64,000 bases of DNA from CAVVSD01 sp963750895 (GCA_963750895.1 CAVVSD010000001.1:310001-374000), one strand, 5' to 3'. Shown: positions 25,601 through 35,871, counted from the stretch's first letter. Program-made: numbers and translations. Notes: generated by a model from the letters alone, not told the origin.

Positions 25601-26931
25601 GTGCCGGCCCTCGGCACGCGCGCGCCGGTCGACCTGCGCGCAGAGCGCGGGCAGGCGACGATCCTCGTGCTGGCGCTCCTGCTCGCCGTCGTCATCGGGG
25701 CCGTGGTGCTCGGTGCGGCGGCGCGTGGCGTCGGTGCCGCCGACGAGCGCGGCCGTGCGGCGGACCTCGCGGCGCTGGCCGGCGCGCGAGCGATGCACGA
25801 CGGCTTCGACCGGCTCTTCGAGCCGGCCACGCTCGCCGGTCGCGCGAACCCACGGCACCTGGAGCTCGCCGAGTACCTCGCGGGTGGCCGCGAGTGCCGC
25901 GCTCGCGACGGCCCGGCGCAACGGCTTCGCGGACGTCCGGGTGACGTTCCCGGACGAGGACTCGATGGCGCCCGTGCGCATCCGTGTGACGGTCCGCGAT
26001 CCGATCACCGCGGGCGACGACGAGGTGCCGGTCGCGAGGACCGCCGAGGCGGAGCTCGCGCCGCCGGCGACCGCGACGGTCAACGCGTCGGTCGGCGCCG
26101 GCGAGTACCGCGGCCCGCTCGAGGTCCGCCAGGGCAAGCCGATGCGGCCCGACGTCGCGCTGGCGTTCGACCGGATGGAGGCCGCGGCGCGTGCCGACGG
26201 CGTGACGCTGAGCATCACGAGCGCGTGGCGCAGCAACGCCGAGCAGGCGGTGCTGTTCGCCCGGCATCCCGATCCGAAGTGGGTCGCGCCGCCTGGCAAG
26301 TCGCTGCACCGGCTCGGGACCGAGCTCGACCTCGGTCCGCCCGCGGCCTACGCGCTGGCTGGCGGCGAACGCGACGCGCTTCGGCTTCACGCAGCGCTAC
26401 TCCTGGGAGCCCTGGCACTACGGGTACGTCCGCAACGCCGGGACGTCGTCGGTCGGCTTCGGTGGCGGGGACGGCGCGACGAGCGTCGCGCTGCAGTCGT
26501 TCGTGCCAGCGCAGTTCGCGCCGGCGATCTCGCGGGCCGCGCAGCGCTGGAGCGTGTCCGGCGCGCTGCTCGCCGCGCAGCTGTACGCCGAGAGCGGCTT
26601 CAACCCGTTCGCGCGCTCGCCGGCCGGTGCGCAGGGGATCGCGCAGTTCATGCCGGGGACCGCGCAGGCCTACGGGCTGGACGACCCGTTCGACGCCGAG
26701 CGGGCGATCGACGCCCAGGCGCACCTCATGCGCGACCTGCTGCGCCAGTTCGGGGCGGTGCCGCTCGCGCTGGCGGCCTACAACGCCGGCGCCGGCGCGG
26801 TCGCCGCCTGCGGCTGCATCCCTCCGTACCCGGAGACCCGCGGGTACGTCGCGCGGATCCTCGGCCTGCTCGGCGGCGCCGGGGACATCGGGCTCACGGA
26901 CGCCGGCCTCGCGGTGCGGCTGGTGCGGTGA
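25601..26931 (+). CDS. Pilin-like/M15 DD-peptidase/lytic transglycosylase protein (frameshifted)
   Basis: Three modules. First, a TadG-like helix (RGQATILVLALLLAVVIGAV). Second, a VanY-type M15 peptidase with zinc motif SLHRLGTELDLG and the EPWHY motif, preceded by SITSAWRSNAEQAVLFARHP. Third, a C-terminal SLT lytic transglycosylase with catalytic Glu in QLYAESGFNPFARSP, then GAQGIAQFMPGTA and ALAAYNAGAGAV. Frame changes near 25882 and 26358 interrupt it, but motifs resume at once. Together they would anchor two peptidoglycan-cutting activities at the membrane, presumably opening the wall for the Tad pilus. The GTG start is a guess. Confidence 0.65.
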
Positions 26932-26943
26932 GATGGGTGCCCC

Positions 26944-26949
26944 TACGAT
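26944..26949 (+). promoter_or_regulatory. -10 element of the Uma2 gene
   Basis: TACGAT lies seven bases before the ATG at 26957, which favours that start over the ATG at 26933. Confidence 0.4.
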
Positions 26950-26956
26950 CACGGCC

Positions 26957-27538
26957 ATGGCGCTCACGGTCGGCGATCGCGATCTGCGCCCGCTCACGGC
27001 GGACGAGGTCCTGCGGATGGTCGAGCTCGGCATCCTCTCCGCCGACGAGCCGGTCGAGCTGCTGCACGGAGTGCTCACGCGGGTGAGTCCCAAGAGCCCG
27101 CGGCACGAGACGGTGAAGGTCCGTCTGCAGCGATGGCTCGCGCCCGGCGTGGTCGCAGGCGCGCACGAGGTGCGGGTCGAGGCGCCGATCCTGGTCCCGG
27201 ACCGGACGTCGCTGCCGGAGCCGGACATCGCGGTCGTGGCGCCGGGCGGAGATCCGCTGCTCCACCCGACGACGGCCACTCTGGTGATCGAGGTCGCGGC
27301 GAGCAGCCTGCGGACGGACACCGGCGTCAAGCCCGCGCTCTACGCGCAGGCCGGCGTCGCGGAGTTCTGGGTCGTCGACGTCGACGGTTGCTGCATCGAG
27401 GTGTTCAGCGAGCCCCGCAATGGGAGCTACGGGGCCCGGCGCGTCGTCGCGCACGACGGGGTCGTGGAGGCTCGGCTCGTTGCGGCCGAGCCCTTGGCGG
27501 TGTCGGAGCTGCTCGCGGGGCTGCAGGCCCGGCGCTAG
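26957..27538 (+). CDS. Uma2 family (DUF820) PD-(D/E)xK nuclease-like protein
   Basis: 193 residues. The Uma2 fold is shown by LTADEVLRMVELGILSADEP, VELLHGVLTRVSP, LPEPDIAVV (acidic residue), LVIEVAASSLRTD (Glu) and VKPALYAQAGVAEFWVVD (Lys and final strand). These are restriction-endonuclease-like proteins common in cyanobacteria and actinobacteria; the biological target is unknown. Its stop overlaps the stop of the convergent small gene by four bases. Intact. Confidence 0.8.
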   Translation: MALTVGDRDLRPLTADEVLRMVELGILSADEPVELLHGVLTRVSPKSPRHETVKVRLQRWLAPGVVAGAHEVRVEAPILVPDRTSLPEPDIAVVAPGGDPLLHPTTATLVIEVAASSLRTDTGVKPALYAQAGVAEFWVVDVDGCCIEVFSEPRNGSYGARRVVAHDGVVEARLVAAEPLAVSELLAGLQARR

Positions 27539-27759
27539 CCGCGCAGCCGGCCGCCGAGCTCGCCGCGCAGCGTCGCGATCTCGGTCACGGCGACGCCGAC
27601 GAACGCGCTCTCGTGCGCGGTGATGTCGTCGAGCAGGTCCGTCATGTAGACGGGGTCGGCGCTCAGGCCCTCGAGCTCGGCGAGCGAGCGCTCGGCGTAG
27701 AGCAGGCGGAGCTCCTGCTGGAGGTCGACTGCGGAGGTGGTTGTGGTCTCGATCTGCAT
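27535..27759 (-). CDS. Small orphan protein, paralogue of 33579-33800
   Basis: 74 residues beginning MQIETTTT and containing LRLLYAERSLAELEGL, YMTDLLDDITAHESAFVGVA and VTEIATLRGELGGRL. It is predicted almost fully helical and acidic in the middle. The second copy 6 kb away has the same N-terminal MQIETT, which fixes the start at 27759 rather than the upstream Met at 27786. No function recognised; both copies sit convergent to an unrelated gene. Confidence 0.65.
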   Translation of the reverse strand: MQIETTTTSAVDLQQELRLLYAERSLAELEGLSADPVYMTDLLDDITAHESAFVGVAVTEIATLRGELGGRLRG

Positions 27760-27859
27760 GGTGGCGACCAGGTCGGTGATGGTCATCGGCTAGGACGATC
27801 TCTTCGGCGCGGACTCATCGCGTCCTGTGTGGATCTCCGTCCTCGCTGCCGTCTTCGCG

Positions 27860-28805
27860 TTACGCCTGCGCGCGGATCACGCTCGCGGCCGGCGTCGGTT
27901 CGAGCCGTGGCGGATGCGGCCGGCGCTGCGGCGCGCGGACGACGAGCACCGCCAGCAGCACGAGCGCGCCGCCGGCCAGCTGCGCCGGGCCGAGCGACTC
28001 GCCGAACACCGCGAACGCCAGCGCGACCGCGACGACCGGCTCGAGCGTCGAGAGGATCGACGCAGCCGTGGGTCCGACCAGGCGCAGGCCCGCGAAGAAG
28101 AGGCCGATCGCGGCCACCGTCGACACGACGGCCAGGCCACCGAGCCACCCGAACCCGGTGGCGCTGACCGCGCCGGGATCGAGGTCGCCGGAGACGAGCG
28201 CGCCGAGCGTCAGGCTGCACGCCGCCCCGGTGCACACGAGCGTGGCGAGCGCAAGCGCGCCGACGCGCTCGGAGACCCCGGTCGAGACGAGGATGTAGGT
28301 GCTGTAGACGACCGCGGCGCCGAGCGCGAGCCCGGTGCCCAGCGGGTCGAGCGCGCCCGCCGCGGCGCCGGCGAGCACGAGCACGAGCCCGCTGCACGCG
28401 AGGGCGAGCGCGACGGTCGTGCGCCGGCTCGCGCGATCGCGGCCCAGCGCGATCGCCGCGACGGTGACGATGACCGGGTACGTGTAGAGCACCAGCGAGA
28501 GCAGCGAGGCGTCCATCCGGTCGAGCGCGAGGAAGTACGCGCCCGCCTGCGCGCCGTAGCCGATGGCGCCGAGCGCGAGCGCGGCGAGCACGTCCCGGCG
28601 CGGCAGCCGGCGCAGGCCGGCCAGCGCGCCGGTCGCCGCGGTGAGGACCCACGAGCAGCACGGCGGCCACGACGAAGCGGACGGACAGCAGGGTCCCGAC
28701 CGTCGAGCCCTCGCCGTAGGCGAGCTTGCCGAAGATGCCGATCCCGCCGAACGCGGCGGCGGAGACGAGGCAGAAGATGACTCCCGAGCGCTGCACGCCG
28801 AGCAT
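27860..28805 (-). CDS. EamA/DMT-family transporter (one frameshift)
   Basis: About 315 residues with roughly ten membrane spans in two EamA repeats: GVIFCLVSAAAFGGIGIFGK at the N-terminus, YFLALDRMDASLLSLVLYTY, then the second repeat from STYILVSTGVSERVGAL to PVVAVALAFAVFGESLGPAQ. The N-terminal 50 residues and the rest are in different frames with a shift near 28650, next to RFVVAAVLL. Such proteins export amino acids or metabolites. It is divergent from a LysR gene 66 bases away, a common regulator/exporter pairing. Confidence 0.8.
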
Positions 28806-28856
28806 CGTGCCGGGACAAAGCCGTAGGAGCGACGACGATTGCTGCACGGCTATCAG

Positions 28857-28862
28857 TAGCAT
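28857..28862 (+). promoter_or_regulatory. -10 element of the LysR gene
   Basis: TAGCAT lies nine bases before the ATG at 28872, within the 66-base divergent gap. Confidence 0.4.
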
Positions 28863-28871
28863 CGCTTACCG

Positions 28872-29784
28872 ATGCTCGACCTGCACAGGCTCCGGCTGCT
28901 GCGCGAGCTGCACGAGCGGGGGACGATCGCCGCGGTGGCCGAGGCGCTGCGGTTCACGCCCTCGGCCGTGTCCCAGCAGCTCGCGGTGCTCGAGCGCGAG
29001 GCCGGGGTGCCGCTGCTGGAGAAGGCCGGCCGCGGCGTGCGGCTCACCGACCCCGCGCGGGTGCTCGTCGGTCACGCCGACGCGCTGCTGGAGCGCGTCG
29101 GGGTGGCGGAGGCCGAGCTGGCCGCCGCGTCGGGCAGCGTCGCCGGCCGGGCGCGCGTGGCGTCGTTCCAGTCCGTCGCGCTGCGGATCGCGCTCCCCGC
29201 CATGCGGCGGCTCGAGTCCGACGCGCCCGGGCTGCGCTGCGAGCTCGTCGAGGCGGAGCCCGAGTGGTCGCTGCCCGCGCTCGCGCTCGGGGACGTCGAC
29301 CTCGTGCTGGCCGACGAATGGGAGCACCAGCCGCTGGCGCGCCCCGCCGGGGTCGCGCGCGTGGACCTGCTGGTCGACCCGACGCTCGTGATCCTCCCCG
29401 AGACCCACCCGGCGGCGCGCGCGGCGGGGGCCGGTCGCGCTCGCCGACCTCGCCGGCGACACGTGGGTCACCGGCCACCGGGGCACGGCCTGGGAGGAGA
29501 TCACGGGGCGGACGTGCCGCATGCACGGCGGGTTCGACCCCGACATCCGCCATCGGGCGAACGACGCCGTGGTGAGCCTCGCGCTCGTCGCGGCCGGCCG
29601 CGCCGTGACCCTGCTGCCGGGGCTCGTGCAGCCCGGCGCGCACCCCGGCGTCGTGGCCCGCCCCTTCAGAGAGGGCAGCGTCGACCGGACCGTGTTCGCC
29701 GCCACCCGGGCCGCGGACGCCGAGCGCCCGTCCGTGCGGGCGCTCCTGGCGGCCGTCCGCGACGCCGCCGCGGCGCTCGACTAG
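28872..29784 (+). CDS. LysR family transcriptional regulator (one frameshift)
   Basis: About 304 residues. The N-terminal winged helix reads LHRLRLLRELHERGTIAAVA, then ALRFTPSAVSQQLAVLEREA. The effector-binding domain follows (GRARVASFQSVALRIALP; VDLVLADEWEH). Near 29427 a run of five G bases shifts the frame; with four G bases the text continues as PVALADLAGDTWVTGHRG and ends VRDAAAALD. Divergent from the DMT transporter, which it probably controls. The stop overlaps the convergent MmpL stop by four bases. Confidence 0.82.
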
Positions 29785-32070
29785 GGCTCGTGGCTCGCCG
29801 ACTCGGCGGCGAGGACCGGCGCAGGCTCGGCCGGGAGCGCCGCCTTGCGGTCCCGCTCGTCGAAGTACTCCTCGCCCTCGATCGAGAAGTTCGGCAGGAT
29901 CCGGTCCAGCCAGCCCGGGAACCACCAGTTCGCCTTGCCGAACAGCGTCATCACCGCAGGGACGAGCAGACATCGCACGAGCGTGGCGTCGACCGCGACC
30001 GCGACGCCCATCCCGACCCCGAACTGCTTCACCGTCGGGTCGCCGTTGATGATGAACGCGAAGAAGACGCTGACCATGATCAGCGCCGCGGAGGTGATGA
30101 CGCGGCCCGTGTTCGCGATGCCGTCGACGATCGCGATGCGGTTGTCACCCTCGCGCCGCCACGCCTCCCGGATGTGGCTGATCAGGAAGACCTCGTAGTC
30201 CATCGAGAGCCCGAAGAGGATCGCGAACATCATGAGCGGGACGTAGCTCACGATCGCGACCTCGTTGTCCAGGCCGACGAGGCCGATCCCCCAGCCCTTC
30301 TCGAACACCGCGGTCACCACGCCGAACGCGGCGCCGATCGAGATGAGGTTCATGACGCCCGCGGTGAGCGGGATGACGATCGAGCGGAACGCGAGCGTGA
30401 GCAGCAGGATGCTCAGCAGCACGACGACCGCGATCGTCAGCACGAGGCCGCCGGAGATCTCGTCGGCGAGGTCGACGTAGCCCGCGGTCGTCCCGCCGAC
30501 GTCCGCGGTCATGTCCGCGTCCTGCGTCGCCCGCGGGATCGTGTCGTCGCGCAGGGTGCGCACGAGCGTCTCGGTCGCCCGGTCGGACGGCCCGGTCGTC
30601 GGCGTGACGGTCATGACCGCCGCCTTCGCCGAGTCGCTCACCAGCGGCGGGGTGACCGATGCGACGCCCTTCGTGCTCTTCAGGTCGTCGCTCAGGTGCG
30701 TCAGCCGCGGGTCGCGTCGCGGGTCCGGCGGGCTGCCCGTCGGGTGAGGGCGGCGCCGCGGCATCGGGCTCCGCCGGCTTCTTCGTCATGTCGACCGCGA
30801 TGAGCAGCGGCGCGTTCGCGCCGACCCCGAACCCGGCCGACATCGCGTCGTAGGCCTGCCGCGACTCCGTGTCGGTCGGCAGCGCGCCGTTGTCCTGCTG
30901 GCCGAGGTAGAGGTCGAGCACGGGCCAGGCCAGCGCGCCCAGGATGACGAGCGCCGTAGCCGCGCTCGGGATGGGGTGCTTCGTGACGAACTCGCCCCAC
31001 CGCTTCCAGCCGTGCGGATGGCTGTCGACGCTCTTCGCCTTGTGCGGCAGGGCCAGCCGGTCGATCCGGTCGCCGGCGAACGCGAGGAGCGCCGGGAGCA
31101 GCGTGATCGCGGCGGTCATCGCGACGAGCACGACGAGCGCCGCCGTGTAGCCGAGCGTGGTGACGAGCGGGATCTGCACCACGGCAAGGGACAGCAGGGC
31201 GATGATCACCGTCGTCCCGGCGAACACGATCGCGCCGCCGGACGTCGCCGTCGACCGGGCTATGGACTCCATCGTGTCCATGCCGTCGCGCCGTTGCTCG
31301 AAGTGCCTGGTGACGACGAACAGCGAGTAGTCGATCCCGACGCCCAGGCCGATCATCGTCGCCAACGTCGGCGCGACGGTCGGGACGACGGCGATGTGGC
31401 TGATGAACGTGATGATCGACAGCCCGGACACCAGCCCGATCAGCGCGGTGATGATCGGCAGGCCCATCGCGACGACGGTCCCGAACGTGAACACCAGGAC
31501 GATCACGGCCATGGCCAGGCCGATGACCTCGCTGTCGTGCGTGTCGGGCTTGGAGACCTTCTGGCCGATGTAGCTGCCGACCGCCACCTGCAGGCCCGCG
31601 GCCTCGGCCGAATGCCCGAGGTCGACGATGCGCTGCGCATCGTCGGTGGTCATGTCGCTCGCGCTGGTCTTCGGGTTGACCGCGATGTAGCCGACGGTCC
31701 CGCCCTTGGACACCTGGGCCGCGCCTTCCGTCGACAGCGGGCTCGTCGCAGAGCGGACATCGGGGTCCTTGCGCAGCGCCGAGACCGTGGCGTTGATCCC
31801 GTCGGCGTACTTGGAGTCGGTGATCTTCGAGCCCGTGGGCGCCCTGAGCGTGACGGGAGCGGTCCCGTTCGCCTGGTCGGGCAGCTGATCCTCGAGGAGG
31901 TCCGTCGCCTTCTGGCTGTCGGTGCCGGGCAGGCTCAGGTTGTCGCTGAGGTCGGAGCCCATGCTGCGCGCCCCGACGGCGAGCCCGACGAAGACGACGA
32001 TCCAGACGGCGAGCACGATCCAGCGATGGCGAACGCACACACGGCCGAGGCGGTACAGCCCTCCAGTCAC
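29781..32070 (-). CDS. MmpL-family RND transporter (one frameshift)
   Basis: About 760 residues in two halves, each with a large extracytoplasmic loop and six spans. The N-terminal half: WIVLAVWIVVFVGLAVGAR, then MIGLGVGIDYSLFVVTRHFE and AIVFAGTTVIIALLSLAVVQ. The second half, after a frame shift near 30712: TIAVVVLLSILLLTLAFRSI, then MMFAILFGLSMDYEVFLISH, whose Asp-Tyr pair matches the proton-relay region. MMPL proteins export lipids, siderophores or drugs. The low-complexity Pro/Ala stretch just before the shift suggests the error sits there. No partner lipid-biosynthesis gene adjoins. Confidence 0.85.
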
Positions 32071-32163
32071 AGCGAACTCCTCCAGCGATCCGGGAGCCGG
32101 CCAACCCTACAGAGGGTCTACACGCCAGATGTGAGTTGCTGGACAACGGCGCGCTGGCGCGTC

Positions 32164-32169
32164 TACGGT
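32164..32169 (+). promoter_or_regulatory. -10 element of secreted protein gene
   Basis: TACGGT lies eight bases before the ATG at 32178 and supports that start over the codon at 32136. Confidence 0.4.
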
Positions 32170-32177
32170 CCCCCGCC

Positions 32178-33554
32178 ATGCCCACACGTGATCGCGCCGT
32201 CGCCGCGATGGTCCTTGCGGCGGCGATCGCTGCCGCGACCCCTGCGGTGGCAGGCGCCACCGCGCCCGGCTGGTCCACGCCGCACACCGCGTCGGCCACC
32301 ACCGACGGCAGCTACGCCGCCGGCGCCAGCGGGGGCGTGCAGCTCTTCGGGACCGGCGGAGCGCCGACGCGCACCGCGCAGATCCGCGCGATCAAGCAGG
32401 ACGCGACGCAGGGAACGGCCGTCGGCGTGAACGCCGGCGCCCCCGGCTTCGACCTCGAGGACGTGTCGATCAACGACTCCGGCCAGCTCATCGGTGCCTG
32501 GTCGATCGACACGGAGGGCATCTCGACCAACGTGAACATCGGCGCCGCGCTCGGCGCGCGCACGTCGCTGCCGCGCACCGCGACCGTGCTGCCCTCGGGC
32601 GCGCTCATCGCCGAGGTGCAGACCGCCGTCGACACGAACGGGACCGGCGTCGTCGCCTGGATCCAGTCCACGCCCGCCGGCCAGAGCGTGCAGGCCGCGA
32701 CGCTGGGGACCGGCCAGGCGCCGATCATCGCGCAGCTCATCGTGTACCCGGGCACGCTCGAGGTCCTGAACCTGGACGTCGGCTTCGACGGCAGCCACCA
32801 CCCGGTCGTCACCTGGTCGGTGGGTCCGGACAACGCGCCCGGGCCGGGCTCGATCGGCGTCGCCCGCGGCAACGGCCAGGGCGGCTTCGCGCCGGCGGTC
32901 GAGACCCAGGTCGACACGACGCTCCTCACCAACCTCCAGACCTTCGTGACCACCGACGGCGGCCTCCTCGCGCTGTGGGCGACCGGCGGGCCCGGGACGA
33001 TCGGGACGACCGCGTCGACGCCCGTCAGCGTGCGCTTCAGCCAGGCGGGCGCGACCGGTCCGTGGTCGGCGGCGCAGACGGTGATCACCGGCGCCACCGG
33101 CGGCGCGCTGCCGTCGTTCGCCGCGAACGCGTCGGGCCGCGCGGCCGTCCTGTTCCCGCTGGCGACGAGCGGCGGGACCACCCTGCGCTCGGTGCTGCGC
33201 ACCACCGCCGGGACGTGGGGCACCGCGCGCCTCCTCGGACCCTCCGGCGCGAGGGAGATCGGCCGCATCGACGTCGGCGTGGACAGCACCGGTCGCGTCG
33301 TCGCCCTGTGGGACGACGCGAGCGGCGGCTCGAGCCAGCCCGCCCGCGTCCTCGCGGCCCGCTCGAGCTCGTCGAGCAACCCGCTGAACACCTACAACCA
33401 GGTCGCGCAGCGCAAGGGCGACACGCGCTGCAGCACGCCGAGCCTGGCGCTGGCGTCGACCGGTGACGGGCTGGGCTCCTGGTCCTGCTCGTCGTCGTCG
33501 ACGGGCCCGATCACGAGCCCGCGCCTCGCCCGGCTGACCGCACCGGGGAGCTGA
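32178..33554 (+). CDS. Secreted protein of unknown function, propeller-like
   Basis: 458 residues. A signal peptide (AVAAMVLAAAIAAATPAVAG) is followed by a Thr/Ser/Gly-rich exported region with repeated beta motifs such as GQLIGAWSID, GTGVVAWIQS, HHPVVTWSV, GGLLALWATG, GRAAVLFPLA and GRVVALWDDA. The spacing of roughly 50-70 residues per repeat suggests a beta-propeller. Two Cys near the C-terminus (TRCSTPS, SWSCSSS) may form a disulfide. No catalytic motif recognised. Intact. Confidence 0.65.
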   Translation: MPTRDRAVAAMVLAAAIAAATPAVAGATAPGWSTPHTASATTDGSYAAGASGGVQLFGTGGAPTRTAQIRAIKQDATQGTAVGVNAGAPGFDLEDVSINDSGQLIGAWSIDTEGISTNVNIGAALGARTSLPRTATVLPSGALIAEVQTAVDTNGTGVVAWIQSTPAGQSVQAATLGTGQAPIIAQLIVYPGTLEVLNLDVGFDGSHHPVVTWSVGPDNAPGPGSIGVARGNGQGGFAPAVETQVDTTLLTNLQTFVTTDGGLLALWATGGPGTIGTTASTPVSVRFSQAGATGPWSAAQTVITGATGGALPSFAANASGRAAVLFPLATSGGTTLRSVLRTTAGTWGTARLLGPSGAREIGRIDVGVDSTGRVVALWDDASGGSSQPARVLAARSSSSSNPLNTYNQVAQRKGDTRCSTPSLALASTGDGLGSWSCSSSSTGPITSPRLARLTAPGS

Positions 33555-33563
33555 GGACGCCGT

Positions 33564-33597
33564 CGGCGTGCTGCGGGCTCAGCCCTGCAGCACGCCG
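33564..33597. terminator. Hairpin over convergent stop codons
   Basis: Bases 33564-33578 pair with 33582-33597 apart from one bulged A, leaving a three-base loop at 33579-33581 that is the stop of the minus-strand small gene. The 15-bp stem spans the 24-base convergent gap and the last codons of that gene. Likely terminates both units. Confidence 0.6.
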
Positions 33598-33800
33598 CCG
33601 AGCTCGGCGCGGAGCGTCGCGATCTCGGTGATCGCGACGCCGACGAACGCCTCCTCGTAGGCGGTGATGTCGTCGATCAGGTCGGCCATGTAGCCCGGGT
33701 CGGACGTGAGGCCGCTGACCTCGGCGAGCGACCGCTCGGCGTAGAGCTGGCGGAGATGGCCCTGGAGCTGCGAGGCGGTGAAGGTGGTCTCGATCTGCAT
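33579..33800 (-). CDS. Small orphan protein, paralogue of 27535-27759
   Basis: 73 residues starting MQIETTFTASQLQGHLRQLY and continuing AERSLAEVSGL, YMADLIDDITAYEEAFVGVA and ITEIATLRAELGGVLQ. It matches the 27535 protein at most positions, especially the AERSLAE, DL.DDI and TEIATLR.ELGG blocks. Function unknown. A GTG-free Met at 33815 is an alternative start, but the shared MQIETT favours 33800. Confidence 0.65.
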   Translation of the reverse strand: MQIETTFTASQLQGHLRQLYAERSLAEVSGLTSDPGYMADLIDDITAYEEAFVGVAITEIATLRAELGGVLQG

Positions 33801-33866
33801 GGTCGTTCTGACCATCGGGCGTGAGGATCCTGCGAACACCCGTTCAACGCGATCGCACGGAACCGG

Positions 33867-33872
33867 TAGCGT
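33867..33872 (+). promoter_or_regulatory. -10 element of the WD40-like protein gene
   Basis: TAGCGT lies six bases before the GTG at 33879, supporting a leaderless transcript and this start. Confidence 0.4.
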
Positions 33873-33878
33873 CGCGCC

Positions 33879-35840
33879 GTGCTCAGGCCTCGTCGCCTCC
33901 TCCTGGTGCTCGCCCTCGGGGCGGCGTTCGCGGTCGTCTCCGACGACGCGATGGCGCAGGACTCCCTGGCGCCCGAGGGCGCGCTGCCGCATTGGATCCC
34001 GAACGACGACTGGGTCTACGAGCACTGGCTGCCGTACGACGAGACCCGGCTGTACCGGCTGCTCGGCACGGATCGAGGCGGGATCTGGCGCTACCTGCGC
34101 GACGACGCCGTGCACGATCTCGCCCAGCTCGCGCACAAGCGCGGCATGTCCGCCGGCGAGCTGGCCGACCGGCTCGTGGCGCCGCGCAAGGGCCAGGTCT
34201 CCGCAGCGCGGTACAAGCAGCTGCGGGCGCGCGCGTACCGGATCGTCATCCAGGGCCACCTCTCGCAGCACATCCACTTCCACTCGCTGCACCAGCGGAC
34301 GATCCAGCGCCACGCGCCGTCGATCTTCGGCGTCTCGCCCGAGCGCTTCCGCGACCTGCGCGTCGAGGAGCACAGCCCGCTCGACATCGGGCGGATGAAC
34401 GGCCGCAGCGCCGTGTCGATGCGCCGCGCCTCCATCGCGGCGCTCCGGCGCACCGTCGCCGGCGCCGTGCGCAGCGGCTCGATGACGCGCGCGCAGGGCA
34501 CGCGCCTCCTGCGCCGTCAGCTCGCCCAGCTGCCGCGCTGGCTCGGCCAGCGCCGCAACAACGGCCCGCCGCGGACGAGCGCCGCCGGCACGCCGATCAT
34601 GGCGATCGCCGACTGGGCGAACCACCCGTCGATCTCCGCCGACGGCACCCGCGTCGCCTTCGACCAGTACCGCTCGACGATCCCGGAGGCGCGCAGCCTG
34701 GGCGAGATCCGCGTGCTCGTCGCCGACCTCGCGGCCGGGGGCGCGCTCGCCGAGGCCAGCCACGCCGACGGCGTGATCCCCGGCAAGCCGCGCTCCGGCT
34801 ACCACTCGCAGCTGTCCTCCGACGGGCGCAGCGTCACCTACGAGCTGGCCGACGGCAACATGAACTACGCCAAGCGCTACGGCGAGATGCGCGTCGACCT
34901 GCGCGACCTGCTCGCGGCGCGGACGATCTCCATCAGCCACCCGCTCGGCGTCCGCCGCGAGCCGTCGCGGACCGCCTACAACCCGACCGTGTCGGGCGAC
35001 GGGCAGCGCGTGGCGTACGAGGCGGCGACCAAGGACGGCTCCACGGCGCTGTGGCTGAGCGACCGCGGGACCGGCGCGTCGCAGCTCGTCGGGCGCGGCA
35101 GCGCGGGCGCGATCTACGAGCCGCGCCTGTCGGGCGACGGCCGGACGCTGGCGTTCAGCGCCGCCGACGCCGGGACCGACGGCCGCGCGCTCGTGTTCGT
35201 GCGCGACGTGGCCACCGGCGCGACGACGCTCGTCAGCCGCGCGGGCACCGACGGCGCCTCGGCCGACGACGACGCCTACGAGCCGTCGATCTCGAGCAGC
35301 GGGCGCTACGTCGCCTTCACGAGCGCGGCCGGCAACCTCGGCGCCGACGGTCACCGCTCGCGCATCTGGGTCCGCGACGTGCAGGCCGGCACGGTCGAGC
35401 AGATCAGCGGGCGCGGGTTCGCCTTCGATCCGTCGATCTCGGCCGACGGCAGGTTCGTCGCGTACGCCGAGCGTCCGACCGACGGGAGCGGGCGCGCCGA
35501 TCCGGGCAAGGCGACGGTGTGGCTCTACGACCGTGCCACGCACGCCACGACGCTCGTGAGCCGGTCGGCAGGCGCGACCGCCGACCGCATCTCCGCCGAG
35601 CCGGTCGTCTCCTCCGACGGCACGCGGGTCGCCTTCACGTCGACGGCGTCGAACCTCGACCGGCGCAAGCCGGCCGGGCTGACCGGCGTCTTCGTGCGCG
35701 ACCTGCGCGCCGGCACGACGACCCTGCTCTCGACGCACGCGCCGCGCACGGTGCCGCCGGTGCCGAAGGGCGCGCAGGCGGCCTCGGTGACCAGCACCGC
35801 CGAGCACGCCCAGATGCTCTTCTGCTGGCTCGACGCCTGA
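33879..35840 (+). CDS. Secreted TolB/PD40-type beta-propeller protein
   Basis: 653 residues. Signal peptide RRLLLVLALGAAFAVVSDDAM. Residues about 30-215 form a helical region of unknown type (WIPNDDWVYEHWLPYDETRL; HLSQHIHFHSLHQRT). From about residue 240 repeated PD40-like blades follow: HPSISADGTRVAFDQY, SQLSSDGRSVTYELA, NPTVSGDGQRVAYEA, EPRLSGDGRTLAFSA, EPSISSSGRYVAFTSA, DPSISADGRFVAYAE and EPVVSSDGTRVAFTST, seven blades in all. It probably binds a protein or polymer outside the cell. GTG start. Intact and probably monocistronic. Confidence 0.78.
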   Translation: MLRPRRLLLVLALGAAFAVVSDDAMAQDSLAPEGALPHWIPNDDWVYEHWLPYDETRLYRLLGTDRGGIWRYLRDDAVHDLAQLAHKRGMSAGELADRLVAPRKGQVSAARYKQLRARAYRIVIQGHLSQHIHFHSLHQRTIQRHAPSIFGVSPERFRDLRVEEHSPLDIGRMNGRSAVSMRRASIAALRRTVAGAVRSGSMTRAQGTRLLRRQLAQLPRWLGQRRNNGPPRTSAAGTPIMAIADWANHPSISADGTRVAFDQYRSTIPEARSLGEIRVLVADLAAGGALAEASHADGVIPGKPRSGYHSQLSSDGRSVTYELADGNMNYAKRYGEMRVDLRDLLAARTISISHPLGVRREPSRTAYNPTVSGDGQRVAYEAATKDGSTALWLSDRGTGASQLVGRGSAGAIYEPRLSGDGRTLAFSAADAGTDGRALVFVRDVATGATTLVSRAGTDGASADDDAYEPSISSSGRYVAFTSAAGNLGADGHRSRIWVRDVQAGTVEQISGRGFAFDPSISADGRFVAYAERPTDGSGRADPGKATVWLYDRATHATTLVSRSAGATADRISAEPVVSSDGTRVAFTSTASNLDRRKPAGLTGVFVRDLRAGTTTLLSTHAPRTVPPVPKGAQAASVTSTAEHAQMLFCWLDA

Positions 35841-35871
35841 TCGGACCCAACCGCCGGTCCGTAGACCGGGG

